NCBI GenBank assembly: GCA_944548615.1
Contig: OX155952.1
Coordinates: 868,001-932,000, forward strand
From: Micropterix aruncella
Lineage: Eukaryota > Arthropoda > Insecta > Lepidoptera > Micropterigidae
Direction of reading: 5' to 3'
DNA length: 64,000 nucleotides
Shown here: in pieces, positions 1 through 10,821 of the stretch
Position numbering within the stretch: the first letter of the stretch is position 1
How the letters are laid out: every line of letters begins with the position of its first letter
Position numbers and translations under genes: made by a program
Notes under the pieces: generated by a model
The model's input: the letters and a program-made list of their open reading frames with translations, nothing else
Databases searched by the model: none
What the model was told of the DNA's origin: nothing

Positions 1-378
1 AAATCTTGAATTTGCCATCGCTGAGAAAGCTCTTCTTCTCGGACAACGCGTTGACGACCATTCACGCGGACCTAGACAAGATGGAGAAGCCGATTCGCGC
101 GCCGCTCAAGTTCTTGAATCTGGCCTACTGCCACCTGACGAAGATGCCGGATTTCGGGATTCTCACGGACTTGGAGCACTTGAACGTGTCCGGGAATCAG
201 TTTGCGGAGCTGCGACCGCGTGATTTCTCGCAAATGTGCCTAATCAAGTCGGTCGACTTGAACTCCAGCTACGTGGCGAGGGATGTATGCGAAATACAGA
301 ATTTGATCATCTGGTTTGAGGAGCACAGCATCCAGGCGATTCCGCTGACGCACGGCTGGAGTGACAATTCAACTGCAG
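1..378 (+). CDS. Leucine-rich-repeat membrane protein, internal exon (5' part outside window)
   Basis: The reading frame is open from the window edge and ends at a GT donor at 379-380 (phase 1). It encodes consecutive leucine-rich repeats with the L-x-x-L-x-L-x-x-N-x-L pattern, for example segments around LPSLRKLFFSDNAL and LEHLNVSGNQF, followed by an LRR-cap-like stretch with a cysteine (DVCEIQNLIIWFEEH). The in-frame join to the exon at 3002 creates one glycine codon and leads into a transmembrane segment. The whole is therefore the C-terminal half of a type I membrane protein with an extracellular LRR domain, probably a recognition or adhesion receptor. The specific orthologue is not recognised. 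The true start lies upstream of the window, and the internal Leu/Met positions are not starts. Confidence 0.8.
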
Positions 379-849
379 GTAATATGACATTCGCATTACC
401 CATGCTGATGACGAAGATATTGGTATGGGGTAGATAGACAATCGTACGGCTACCTGCACTTAGCCCTACTTTTAGGGACGATTGTCGATCATCCTCATCT
501 ATACAAGGAGTTCTAGAACCAGACCGACAGACTTTAGGTGGTAATAGCTTTGGTAAAGACCTGTGAGAGTGGCCACTCTTCACTAGACTCCAATTAATTG
601 ATTGTGAGCGAAGGGTGGTTCTCATCAAGAAGTTTTCTCCGTTATTGAAAGTCGTGGATGTTGAAGTTGAAGTATTTATTCAGAAGGTCTGTAGTAGGTT
701 GCCAGTTCGTAACGCCTTGATTGTTATTTCGCCGTTGTGTAGGTAGTGCGGGCGCGAGGTGAAGCCGTGGTTGTGTGTCCGAAGTGTGTAGTCGAGGAGC
801 GAGGCTTGACGATCGGCATCGCGGATAATGCAGGTACTGCTTGATAATG

Positions 850-960
850 AAATGTAGTCGCGATAACTGTCCACCGAGGGAATGATGTGTAGCCGCGGTA
901 ACTGTCCACCAAGGGAATGATGAAGATGTGTAGCGCGATAACTGCCCAACAGGAATGATA
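850..960. repeat. Short tandem array, three diverged ~36-bp units
   Basis: Three successive units share the core GCGATAACTGTCCACC followed by AGGGAATGAT (units start near 852, 886 and 926). The third unit has lost a few bases. The flanking 660-850 segment is unusually GC-rich for this intron, so the array may sit inside an older element that I cannot name. Confidence 0.7.
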
Positions 961-1199
961 TTGATCGATCGAAATGTACTGCGTTTTATATTGTAAGCAG
1001 TGACGCAATAGTTGTGAGTGGGGTGAGAAATGTCTGTTAATTTCGTATCGATCAGAAGAAATGACATTAGTCATCACCTGACTGCGTAAAATGCCGAATT
1101 TAGTTGGAAATCAACTGCACTGACTCGTGTAGATTTGAGCGAGTTTGCGGTTACGATTCTGTAGAAATTACTTTTTTGTTGTGGGTATGTTGGACTGAA

Positions 1200-1640
1200 G
1201 CTCCAACAGACCTAACTAAATAACAAAACACGTGTTCAGCAAAATCCCAAATTTCAAAAAATGTTAAAAAATGTTTTATTTTAAATAATAGCGATTTTTA
1301 AAAATAATATATTAGTCCAAGCATAGGGGTTTTCTCGAGAAAAAAATCCGAAAGAATTTTTCTCAACGGTTTTATATGTGTTTTTGGACGCTGAATTCGA
1401 TTTTCAACTTTGCTACATCGACGGAGGTGAGCTAACTTCAAGAATCGCGAAAAACCGCAGAAAAATGGCATTTCTTTTAGTTCTTCGCTTTATAATTCAC
1501 GAATAAAGCATTTTTTATTAACGACTATTCAGTACAAAATTAGAGTAGACAACATTTCCTACAATTCATATTTACAATAAATAAAACTTTCTTCCATCGG
1601 CTACTATTCTTCAGTGAAGAAAAATAAAGTAGGCGGCACA
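1200..1640. repeat. Dispersed repeat, copy 1
   Basis: Segments here (the GCTGAATTCGATTTTCAACTTT region, and 'ATAATTCACGAATAAAGCATTTTTT' in part) reappear in the same order at about 26690-26830. This is an ancient interspersed repeat of unknown class. No coding potential is visible. Confidence 0.5.
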
Positions 1641-1735
1641 ATGACTTTTCAGCAGCGTGCCGTCTCCATAGCGAACTCTTAAATGTAGACTGTCAGATAT
1701 GAGCTATGTATACATGTTTGTTTTCCTTCATTCTA

Positions 1736-1760
1736 CCCCCTCCCCCCCCCCCCCCCCTCC
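1736..1760 (+). repeat. Poly-C tract
   Basis: An almost pure run of cytosines interrupted by single T bases. Low-complexity sequence inside the LRR-gene intron; the complementary strand is a G-run able to form a quadruplex in principle. Confidence 0.9.
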
Positions 1761-2410
1761 AAACACTCCCAGAACAGCGCCAAGCACTGACAGATTTTTT
1801 TTAAACACATCTGGCAACCGTGGGGTTCTGATATATTGCCGCTTCATTGTCCATATAAGTGGATGTTATTATTTTTAAATTTAATAGAAAGATTTTTTAA
1901 TTCTATATTTAGTGATTTATAATAAAATAATGTGTTATAATAAAAGTGCATTTATTTCCTACCCTCCAGTTTAACTTGGATGCAATAGACATAGTTGTGT
2001 GTTACAGATATAATTCAATATCATTTTTTACTACTATACATCCTTATATGGTGTGTTCAGGATGATCAGGAATTTATTTCAAGTTTAAATTCTGTATTTT
2101 AAGTTTAAATTAAACTTAACAAAAAAGTGGTATTTTTCATTTTAGTTTATCTCAAGTGAAATATATATATGAAATATATACTCGGATCCTAGGATATCCT
2201 AGGATAGTGCAGAGCAATGTTATACAGCATCATAATTCGCAAAATCGACCCAGCGGTAAAATACATAACTAACGAATATAAACAACTTGTTGTATTCTAT
2301 ATAATTTTGGCCTTCTGTCTATATTGATATACATTTTATTCTTTTAAGCCTCGTATCGACTTGCGAGCGCTGCGCGTTATGAGCGACTTGTAGTGAGCGG
2401 CTTAATCACA

Positions 2411-2457
2411 GCTCGGTGGCATAGTGGTTAGTTCGCCTGATTTACCTTGTAAGGCGA
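2411..2457 (+). repeat. Truncated tRNA-derived SINE head
   Basis: The stretch GGTGGCATAGTGGTTAG followed by a GCCTGAT..TAAGG segment matches the 5' (A-box) half of the fuller SINE at 3779. The B-box half is missing and the sequence breaks off into AT-rich DNA. Confidence 0.6.
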
Positions 2458-3001
2458 AATATATTTCACTTGAGAGATTTTTGTTTGGAGGACATTATTT
2501 TACACTAAAAACTGAAATAAAAATCATCTATAACTTTTTTCGATTTGGGTCTTTGTTACTGAGAAAAAAAGTAATATATTAAACTTTAACCTAAAATGCC
2601 TTTTTTTCGGTATTTTCTGTCTAAATCAAAAAATATGTTATACATGGTTTTTCACTCAGTTTTTCGTGTGGAAGAAACTTCTCTAAACCAAAAGCTTCCA
2701 GTATTTTTTTCAAAAATAATTTTATTGTTGTTTGTTGTGCAGAATTACCCCTCGAAAAAATATCCCACCCTACTGAACCCACCATATATGGGAAAGTCAA
2801 ACTGCTGTCATCACAAATCCACTTCCGCTCGATGCACGCATGTATACGTCATCATGTATGAGATTCTACATGTGTTTGAATATGTATTCTGCAACCTGAT
2901 TGTTCATAAGATTGCGGCCGAGTTTCTGCTCTGTGAGACGGTGTCTTACGCGGTTCAAGAACTAAAGTCCCAATTTTAAAATCTCATTTTACTTTTCCCA
3001 G

Positions 3002-3294
3002 GTTTGTTCTTCAGCTCGAAGTGCCCGAACATCGGCTTCGACGAGGACACGATCAAGAGCCACTCGGAGTGCAAAACCACAGTGGAGACCAAGCAACTCT
3101 CCAAGTCGGTGACCAAGACGTGGATGATAATAGCTATAAGCCTAGGAGCGGTGATACTGGCGGTGATGATGCTTCTCTATGCTCTCCACCGAAGGAACGT
3201 GAGAAGAACGAGGGAGACGAAAAAGAAACTGATGATGAAAGCGAATAACGAAGAAGCGACGAAGCCAGTCCTAGCTCTACTGAGCGACACGTGA
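3002..3294 (+). CDS. LRR membrane protein, last exon with transmembrane segment and short cytoplasmic tail
   Basis: The acceptor AG is at 3000-3001 and the phase matches the donor at 378. After a short juxtamembrane stretch with two cysteines (KCPN and ECKT) comes a strongly hydrophobic helix beginning WMIIAISLGAVILAVMMLLY. It is followed at once by a basic stop-transfer sequence (HRRNVRRTRETKKK) and a roughly 40-residue cytoplasmic tail ending in DT and a TGA at 3292-3294. This topology indicates a single-pass protein with LRRs outside. No signalling domain is visible in the short tail. Confidence 0.8.
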
Positions 3295-3778
3295 AAAACA
3301 ATATTTCTAGGTATCAGTGCCAATCAGATAACAAGTGTAATGACGAGATCGAGAAGTACACCATAGTGCCTTGGAGAGGATCTCAAACAGTTGGACTCGA
3401 GCGAAAAACCAAAACACCGCCAAAGATTTCTTAGATTTTTCTTATGAGAAAAATTAATATGTGATACGATTGAAAATAATTTTCAATTTTTTATACGGAT
3501 TAGAATATTTATTATTTGTTAAAAGTGTTGCCGGTTTTTGACTCATCGAATAATATTTTTTTTTGTAATCGTGGGCTACGAGACCGATTTAATCGGAATA
3601 CCCTCTCAAACGCTTAGATTTAAGTTACTTTGAAGATTATGTGCCTTATATATCCGATTTGTCTTATTCGTAATGTAATATCGTGGGTATACTGGAAAAG
3701 TGACTAAGTCCAATTAAAAACCTTCCTGTAAATAGTTTTAAATTATGTTAATTCATAACAATGTTACCTTCAATCTAT
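3295..3778. other. 3' UTR and downstream of the LRR gene
   Basis: AT-rich non-coding sequence directly after the stop codon. No unambiguous polyadenylation signal could be fixed and no further gene was seen. Confidence 0.5.
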
Positions 3779-4075
3779 GTCTAGGTGGCATAGTGGTTAG
3801 GCCGCCTGATCTTACATAGTAAGGTCCCGGGTTCGATTCCCGGATGGGTCACCATTTTCTGTTGGGATCAAATTAACGGAATTGCATTTTAAATTCTGTC
3901 GATCGAATGCAATAACAAGAGTTAACAAGACACACACTTACAGACATCTAACACGCAAACATACATATAACACGTCATAGTAGGGTTGGTTGTAAGAGAT
4001 TGTCATATGACAATAAACCCGCCCATTGTGACAATTCACAATAAAGAGTATAAACAAACAAACAAACTATGTTAG
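3779..4075 (+). mobile_element. tRNA-derived SINE with LINE-like 3' tail
   Basis: The head has a tRNA-like layout: an A-box region (TGGCATAGTGGTTAGGCC), a T-arm with perfect CCGGG/CCCGG stem around GTTCGATT (B box), and a terminal ACCA. The 5' acceptor strand does not pair with the 3' one, so this is a SINE and not a working tRNA. The body ends in AATAAAGAGTATAAACAAACAAACAAAC. The segment near 3985-4010 (TTGTAAGAGATTGTCATATG) resembles the 3' tail of the LINE fragments at 34990-35850 and 55600-55860, suggesting that LINE supplies the reverse transcriptase. Confidence 0.8.
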
Positions 4076-5282
4076 TTACAAAATTATTTTGGATTTATGC
4101 TAGCAATGGGCGCATAGTGTGGTTGCGAATTGTGGCATTTTTATCAAGAAAATACATTTAGAAAGATATCAGGAAATACCAAAATACTCCAAATCGACTA
4201 TTCTAATGTAGTATTTTTTCCATATTATATAAATTAAGTTATCTGATGAACGCTTTGATCGCACACATTAATAACTTCCAGTAGCAACACACAAACGAGC
4301 ATTTTGTAAAATTTATTTCTACCTATTGCTTTGTTCCAAATTTTATGTAATAACAGCGCTCTCTTTCATCTGCTATAAAATACTCAAAAATATAATAAGC
4401 GGCTGAGCGAAGAGGTATGGGCGAATAGCTGTTTCTGTAGCGGACTCAAAGTAAAATTTCCTCTGATAAATCTGATGAGGGTTCCTGCTTCATTTGTTTT
4501 TCTTTAAGGGGCACACCTAGTGTGATCGCCTAAAAAAAAGGTGTGGCAAGCTTTTTGCCTGAGACTAGTTTGAGTATTTTATCTATTTTAAAAACAAATA
4601 GAAAATCTGATGAGTTCAGTACTGAATAAAATAATTTAAAATAATCGTGAATTTTTAGATTCAAGTCATGTAAACAGTCAAAATGGTGAAAATTAAAAAA
4701 AAGCAGTAACTAAAATATTAAGGAAAATATCCAAATCATATTACCTAAAAATGTTGAAAACAACAAAAAAATCTATGTAATATTTTTATAGATGCTGATT
4801 TTTAACCACTGTTGCTTTATGTAATATGAAAGGGATATAGTCAGACAATGAATCCATGAATTCTTATATAAAACTTTTATTTAAATGGATAAGTGTTTGA
4901 AAATTCATGGCCCTCAAATTTTGTTCAGATCATGGAATTGGTGGCCTATCATCATCTCCTTTTAATTGTACGTCCTCCAGCAATAGTGGTAGGGAGTAGA
5001 TTATAGAATTTAATGCTAAGGTAATATAAGTAGCATTTCTGTAATTTTGCCAGTCTTATTCGGGGTATGAATATGATCAAGTTTGCACTTGGTCACTTGC
5101 CAGTAGTAATCATAATAGTAATCGTAGTGAGTATAGCATGAATCATATGTGAATGCTATTAAGCCCTTTAACCGGTGGGAAGCCAGCCTTTGCGTGCAAA
5201 AAAGTGTGATGCAACTTCTCAGTTGATTTTGTAAATACTAACAATATCGTTTTTTCATGAATTACCTCTTGTTATCTAGTAA
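4076..5282. other. AT-rich intergenic DNA, no gene seen
   Basis: I see no coding frame, RNA gene or clear repeat boundary in this stretch. Confidence 0.5.
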
Positions 5283-5341
5283 TTAATCTTATTAGTCATG
5301 TATACTATATATTTTTTTAATATACATGACTAACAAGATTG
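5283..5341. repeat. 20-bp inverted repeat (hairpin)
   Basis: AATCTTATTAGTCATGTATA (5284 onward) is the reverse complement, with one mismatch, of the segment ending about 5340. A 16-base AT-rich loop lies between. It abuts the LINE fragment that follows. Confidence 0.75.
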
Positions 5342-5650
5342 TAGGCAGCGAGGAGACTCAACCTCGAACCTCGAAAGAATGTATACCCTGAACACCAATA
5401 AGCAACTGCGTGGACATTCGTTGAAGCTAAATAAGACAGTTGCAGCATCGAACCCCAGGAAATATTTTTTGACAAATCGTGTAGTGGATGCTTGGAATGC
5501 GTTGCCAGAGGAAGTGATCAGTGCTATCTCTGTCAGCACTATAGCTTTAAAAACAAACTGGACAATTTTCTTAGTGCAAAACAGTCACAAGCTTAAAAAC
5601 AAGTGCATGTGATATACACGCATCAGCCTTAAGCTGCTAGTGTATAATAT
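5342..5650 (+). mobile_element. LINE (CR1/Jockey-like) 3' fragment, ORF2 C-terminus
   Basis: It encodes the characteristic C-terminal motif NRVVDAWNALPEEVISA with a following SVSTIALKTN stretch and a stop, as seen at the end of many insect non-LTR retrotransposon ORFs. A related, more decayed copy ends at 31255. Only the last ~75 residues are present, consistent with 5' truncation. Confidence 0.75.
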
Positions 5651-5662
5651 AATAAAAATAAA

Positions 5663-6250
5663 TGTGGCACTCGGGGACTGCTGCGGTAAAGAAATTGCAT
5701 AACATTTTTTAACAACTTATGCAATTATAAATATTTATTTATTTTATTTTTTCTGATATCAGATAACTGCGCTCTATCGGAAAACGTTGAAATTATTCCA
5801 AATCATTTGCGGCTGCGGAAGCAAATGGTTCGGAATGATTTAAACGTCTTCCGATAGAGCGCCGCGCACGAATTTTATTCAATAAAGCAAAACAAACGGA
5901 TATTATTCTGTGACTATTCGAAAAAAATCGTAGATAAAAAGATATATAATTAAATTATCTTTAAAATGGTGCAGGTTTCATAATAATACGCCAGATAGTA
6001 TTTGCGTAAGAGTCGTTTTTGTGTTCGGAACCTAATTTCACAAATTAATTACACTATGTAATATAAACAAAATCTATAATATTCAAAGCTAAGAATATTA
6101 GGAAAATGTTCTTGTTTAACATATATTTTTTCGAATTGTAAGCAGTACTCGTTTAGACGTAATTATCAGTTTAAAATCATCAATATTCGTTAAGAAATTT
6201 CTTCATTCGGTCGCCGCGCTGGCCTAGGCCCGCGATAAAAGCTATGCAAT
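5663..6250 (+). mobile_element. Palindromic MITE family, copy 1 (full length)
   Basis: It begins GTGGCACTCGGGGACTG and ends in the segment CGCGATAAAAGCTATGCAAT. Copies 2 and 3 lie inverted at 22188-22703 and 23113-23686. The internal part contains a long near-perfect palindrome starting GCGCTCTATCGGAA and ending TTCCGATAGAGCGC (about 5770-5863). An AAGCTATTGCATAGC-type inverted repeat recurs at both ends in copy 3. There is no coding capacity. The family is a non-autonomous element of unassigned superfamily. Confidence 0.7.
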
Positions 6251-6394
6251 ATGTAAAACGCGGAACTGTCAAACGACGCAAAGTGCCTATAGGCATTGTT
6301 GGCGTCCGACGGGTTAAAAGATCGCACACGATAAAAGAATAATCAGGGGTAATTAGGCGGACAGACTTACACGACACGGATCAGGTAACGCCCC

Positions 6395-6765
6395 AAGTGG
6401 GCCAGAGCCAATAATACCATTGACATTGAGGGGCGGACCCTCAACCTCAGTGAGTTATAACGACATTATGCCATTCTTTCTACCGTGGAATGAACGCAGA
6501 GACTAACACAGTCCACAGTCTAACTAGGCCAACAGATTGTAAGAGACCAACGCCTTACTGCAAGGCTTTGGGGATGAACACTGCGGGAACACTGCAACAC
6601 CAGATTTTGACAAATCTCTCCATGCTCCAGTCCGGATTCGAGGTCGCTTGTGCGGCCTTTATCTGACGTTAGCGATGCTAATGGGCCCTTGTTGAGTTGG
6701 CCACGAAGACCCATTTGTTCGGAGTCGATCACACTCCCGGGTCAACACCCATCCGGCGGCCTCCG
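6395..6765. mobile_element. GC-rich ~690-bp retroposon family, rearranged copy A
   Basis: The left part (about 6415-6670) follows the same order as the copy at 10126, including GGATTCGAGGTCGCTTG. The right part (about 6677-6765), containing GTTGAGTTGGCCACGAAGACC and CGGGTCAACACCCATCC, is the reverse complement of the family's other end. The copy is thus a head joined to an inverted tail. Confidence 0.65.
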
Positions 6766-7127
6766 AGTAATTAAAAAAAAAAATATATAAAAATAAAAAA
6801 AAAAAACAAATTATTAAAATTAAATAAAGACGCAGAGGGAAGAAGACGAAAGAAAGGATCCGAGAGGGGAAGATAGGAAATGGTTATGTTATGGTTTAGG
6901 TACTTGCTCCTTGAACCTGGCCGTGAACGTGGTGATGCTGGAGGCTATTCTGAAATTATTCAGTAAAGAATTCCGGTCATGCAACATCCACAAAGGAGTA
7001 TTAGAAAGTCACTGCTGCGACCATGGATGGATAACAAGTTATTGCCCTCTGACCTGAGGGGACAGCCGTGCACCATTTGATAACAGTGAGAATTTCCATG
7101 AGATAAAGCGGCACGCCATTCGTGAGG

Positions 7128-7337
7128 TTTGTGTATATAACAGGCAGAAAGCTCTAACAGGTCTTGTCTTCCTGGTGGTAAGCTACTGCAGTCTACTTCG
7201 GTGCAGAATATGAGGTAACTATGGCCGATGTTTGTATGTATATAACAGGCAGAAAGTTCTAACCTGTCTTGTCTCCCTGGTGGTAAGCTACTGCAGTCTA
7301 CTTCGGTGCAGCATGAGGTAGTTATGACCGATGTTAT
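7128..7337. repeat. Tandem duplication, 105-bp period
   Basis: Two copies of a unit containing TATAACAGGCAGAAAG and GGTGGTAAGCTACTGCAGTC occur head to tail, with CAGGC at 7141 and again at 7246. A handful of substitutions separate them. Confidence 0.85.
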
Positions 7338-8262
7338 GAGCTCTGCAACTGGTCTCTCAGATAGACTGGTTGCAGGATCTGTAGGTTGGGTGTACTGGCC
7401 GTTATGGGAGTAAGTCCTTAACGAAGGACTAATTGGGTTATCATTATCATTATTAAATTTGTAAGGACAAAGGCAAAATGAGACTTTTTGTTAGTAGATG
7501 GCGATGATTCTCAGATCTTAAGCATGTTTTCTTGTACAGAATAGGTTTTTTTAAGGTGTTTTGTAATATTGGGTCCTTACCTAGGTAATTCCTGTTTTTT
7601 CACACTGGCCACTTTCAACTTTGTTTGAGTTGGAATTTCAAATTCAAATAATTTTTAATTCGAGGCCACGTTATTCTTTTTTTAAGAATCAGCTGTTTAT
7701 TTGTTATTACATCATTTGTTTTTGCTTAAATAGTTTCGTTTGTGCAACATGGTAAAGTTGAAAAATTTAATTATTTTCAAATATTAGATCCTGTGTTGGT
7801 GTTTTCTATTACAGCTTCTTGCAGTCTGGCTACTGTTGAGAACAGCAAACAATGATGGAGAAGCTCACGATTAAATAACCGAGTCTGGTCAATCGCTCAT
7901 AGCCACTGCTGCATGACAATTTATAACCACAGATTTCACTGCAAACAGTCGCGAAGTTGCAGGAGTTGCGGCTGGAGACTCTTGGTCACCCACCGTACAT
8001 GACAGAGTTTGCTCCGATAGTTTCACTTTTTTTCAGAATTTAGATAACTTTACGAGGGAAAAAATCAAATTCGAAGAGTCGGTGAAAAACGCCTTCAAAG
8101 TTCTTAATGGTTCCTGTCCTTAAGAGTTTTACAACAGCATTCCTATTAAAGTGCAACATTAAGCAACTCCTATTAAAGTGACAAGTCTGCATCGATAATA
8201 GGGGTCAATATTTCTATTAATTATATATAATATATTTGTCATACAAAGTTTTTGGCCTTAAC

Positions 8263-8335
8263 CCGTTGAGTATGATACGACCAAATCTGGTTGTGTAACA
8301 ATTATCCGTTGAGTATGATACGACCAGATCTGGTT
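8263..8335. repeat. Direct repeat, 30-bp unit twice
   Basis: CCGTTGAGTATGATACGACC plus AAATCTGGTT occurs at 8263 and, with one change, at 8306. Confidence 0.85.
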
Positions 8336-8741
8336 CCGCGTTTTTTTCACTTCTTTGACGTTCTCATATTTATTCATAATTATCTAATTGTTTTACAAAA
8401 TGATATTTCAATATTCTATATTCGAAATTTCAATGCAATCATTGTGCAGTTGTTCTTTTTATGATTGGTGTAGTAGTTTCGTAGTTATAGTACTTTAAGG
8501 TCGATGTCGCCGAAAATCCTGCAAAAGAGACAGATGCATCCATGAAAATACCCATTTACTCCAAGGGTTAAATTTCCTTTATAGAACAGCAAGGTCATAG
8601 ACAAAATATTACATCGATTCACAACATTTTTTTTACTTGAGTCACATTTTTCAGTATAACGACAATAATGATAAAAATGCCATACCGCCCTATAAACACC
8701 GGCATTGCCTTTCATGCAACTGATTCGATTTGCCTTATTTA

Positions 8742-8950
8742 TTAACCCCTCAAATGAATGGCGATTAGCTCGGGTTGCCTACGGCAAAATGTATATAAAT
8801 TTATATTTACATTTACATTTACATAGAGCGGGGTTTACTATAAAGCGGCGCACATTTACATTTATATTTACATTTATATAAATTTATATACATTTTGTAT
8901 ACATTTTGCCAAGGCATCCCTTAAGGGACGCCTCACATTTGAGGGGTTAA
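8742..8950. mobile_element. piggyBac-type MITE flanked by TTAA
   Basis: The element is bounded by TTAA on both sides (8742-8745 and 8947-8950). Perfect terminal inverted repeats CCCCTCAAATG / CATTTGAGGGG start with CCC and end with GGG. TTAA target sites and C-rich termini are the hallmark of the piggyBac superfamily. The 200-bp interior is itself palindromic (repeated ATTTACATTTACATTT arms) and non-coding. Confidence 0.75.
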
Positions 8951-9297
8951 GACGCTTTTATTAGGTCGACCTGTATGTTATGGAATCTAAGGTAACTAAT
9001 TTAACCATCTTCCAAGGATCGCAGCGTCATGAAAATTGGCAGCTGTATGTAGTTCTGATGACAATACAATAATATGGTACTGTCGAACTGATCTGATGAT
9101 GGAGTCGGAAGATATAAACCGGAACTTCATGATGGAACATCGTATCATAGCTGTGTTTGGATTTGTTAGAAAAGTCTTGGAATGAACCTTGACCACGATT
9201 AGGTTTCAGGGTCTGATGATGAAGCCGGAAGATAGGCACTGGCATTCCATGATGGAATATCGTATCATAGCCCAAAAGCGTGTTTTTAGTGTTTTTT
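8951..9297. mobile_element. Non-autonomous element with internal ~120-bp tandem units, copy 1
   Basis: It starts ACGCTTTTATTAGGTCGACC and ends AAAAGCGTGTTTTTAGTG, giving a short inverted repeat at its ends. It holds about 1.5 copies of a ~120-bp unit with GATGATGAAGCCGGAAGATA and TTCCATGATGGAATATCGTA. It lies immediately beside the piggyBac MITE. The copy at 37609-38220 carries three units. Confidence 0.7.
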
Positions 9298-9934
9298 TTT
9301 ACTATTAATTTATAGTTATGTCGAATGAAACACAGGTTATGGATAAGTAAAACAAAAATTTAATAAAGAATGAACTTTTTGAATTCCCATTTTAATCGAT
9401 GTTCAAAAAATAAGATAAAGAAGCACAAATTCCACTATGAAAAAATGTAGTGTTGCCACTCTGGAGTGATGCGGTCATGATCGACGTGTCCCGTCGTGAG
9501 AGCTGCCGTCGCCGCTTTGTAAGTGGGAAAGAAAAATACCATTGTCATGTGATTGACTTCAGCGGTTGCTGTCATAAATGCTAGATCTCCGGCTTTATTT
9601 TATAAACTTCACCACGATTGCCTTTCATTATTATTCTGTCGTCGAGCCGCTCAAGTTTCCAAATGTTTACGTTTTCCAGAGTATGAAAATGGCCGTTTTA
9701 GAGGCCATTTGCTGTGTCGAAGCGCTGAAAAATATAGAAAGTCATTAGCATGCAAAACAACATCAAGGCAAATATTCAAAAGGGATTATAGTCGAGAGAT
9801 ATGTCATATAGAACAATTGAGAACATTCGGTACAATTAAAAGTATCCCCGCCTGCCCGAGACTTACTAGAACTATACAGAAGATACAGTGTAGGACCATC
9901 GCACGTTTTTGACGTTTTCTTGATGCTTCCATTT
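9298..9934. other. Intergenic DNA
   Basis: A 119-codon frame at 9553-9912 (+) shows no recognisable domain and is probably fortuitous. Confidence 0.4.
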
Positions 9935-10080
9935 ATTATATATAGTATTAGATTGCTCAGCATCATAAATACGATTTGGCAACCCTTTGGAACAGGTGGC
10001 GCTGATAGCATTAACGGCCAAACTAATAGCAATTTATTTGGCCATTTATAATAACATTGATAATGAATGTTTTTTTATAA
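9935..10080. repeat. Short interspersed repeat, copy 1
   Basis: A ~130-bp unit containing a GATTTGGCAACCCTTT stretch, a GGTGGCGCTGATAGCATTAA stretch and AATTTATTTGGCCATTTAT. Related units lie inverted at 20745-20890 and 53795-53945, and a half copy lies near 20085-20150. Length and symmetry suggest a small MITE. Confidence 0.55.
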
Positions 10081-10125
10081 AGGACTGATTGAATATAAAC
10101 TTAATAATTTTACCAATCACAACAA

Positions 10126-10821
10126 CTAGAGTTGTCAACTAAAACGGGCGAACCCTTCACCTCAGGAAGTTTTAAATATTAGTCGTTCTAACTCCCTGGA
10201 GTGAGCGCAAAAGACTTGGACAAAACAGTCCACCGTCAAGCTCCGCCACAAGCCCGTAAGAGGCCAACTCCTTAACCGCGAGATAGCCAGGCGTGTTACT
10301 CAGCGGGCTTACACTCACACCGCGTCTTACGCACTCACGCCCTTACTTCTAATTGCGACCAGATTACTCCAGTCTCTCGATTGGTTACGAGTTCGAGGTT
10401 GCTTGCGCAGTCCTCTCCCTTAAGAAGCGGTGAAAGGGTGTATACCGAATCAATCGCGGACCACGGCGTCCTTTGCCCGGCTGTTCACCCAGGATCGGGT
10501 AGCCAATGGTTGTTTCAAAAGCAGTCGCCGTAAGGTCCGCTACCACCCCCGCTCTATAGGAAACAGTACTGTTTCCAGACTCCCCTGACTGTTAGTCAGA
10601 GTGCGCAATCGATTGGCTTATGCCGCACGGTGCGCAGACCAGTGCCTACAGGAGCGCCAGAAGGTTGATTCCTAGGGGAAACTAACCCTAAGGCCAGAGT
10701 CCTACCCAGGCTCGCACTTCAGGAGTGGAGGCCATCGGATGGGTGTTGACCCGTGAGTGTGAACAACCCTGAACAGAATGGGTCTTCGTGGCCAACTCAG
10801 CAAGAGTCCCTTAGCTCCCTA
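10126..10821 (-). mobile_element. GC-rich ~690-bp retroposon family, full-length copy B
   Basis: It is flanked by an 11-bp target-site duplication AATCACAACAA (10115-10125 and 10822-10832). It is near full length and much richer in GC than its surroundings. It carries no long open frame and no poly-A. I assign the minus strand as sense because truncated copies (see 54466) lose the end that is here at the right, the behaviour expected of a 5' end. Confidence 0.75.

Larger units (their letters stand above)
379..3001 (+). other. Intron of the LRR gene
   Basis: It is bounded by GT at 379-380 and AG at 3000-3001 with a pyrimidine-rich 3' end. It is AT-rich and carries small repeats (a 36-bp tandem array, a poly-C run, a dispersed repeat and a SINE head, listed separately). 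No additional coding exon is apparent; reading frames at 642-1067 and 2596-2979 show no recognisable protein. Confidence 0.75.
6766..8741. other. Intergenic DNA, mostly featureless
   Basis: It starts with an A-rich tract (6772-6830). Two local duplications at 7128-7337 and 8263-8335 are listed separately. No gene was recognised; a frame at 8485-8715 (-) has no family signature. Confidence 0.5.

Noticed and set aside
642..1077. Overlapping minus frames (141 and 117 codons)
   Set aside because: They translate the 36-bp tandem array and surrounding intron; repeated His/Ser/Thr-rich words come from the DNA repeat.
3779..3853. Functional tRNA gene
   Set aside because: The T-arm is perfect but the acceptor strands do not pair and it continues into a SINE body.
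8263..8335. CRISPR-like repeat
   Set aside because: Only two units, no regular spacer, eukaryotic setting.
9553..9912. 119-codon plus frame as a gene
   Set aside because: No recognisable motif or splice context; composition fits chance.
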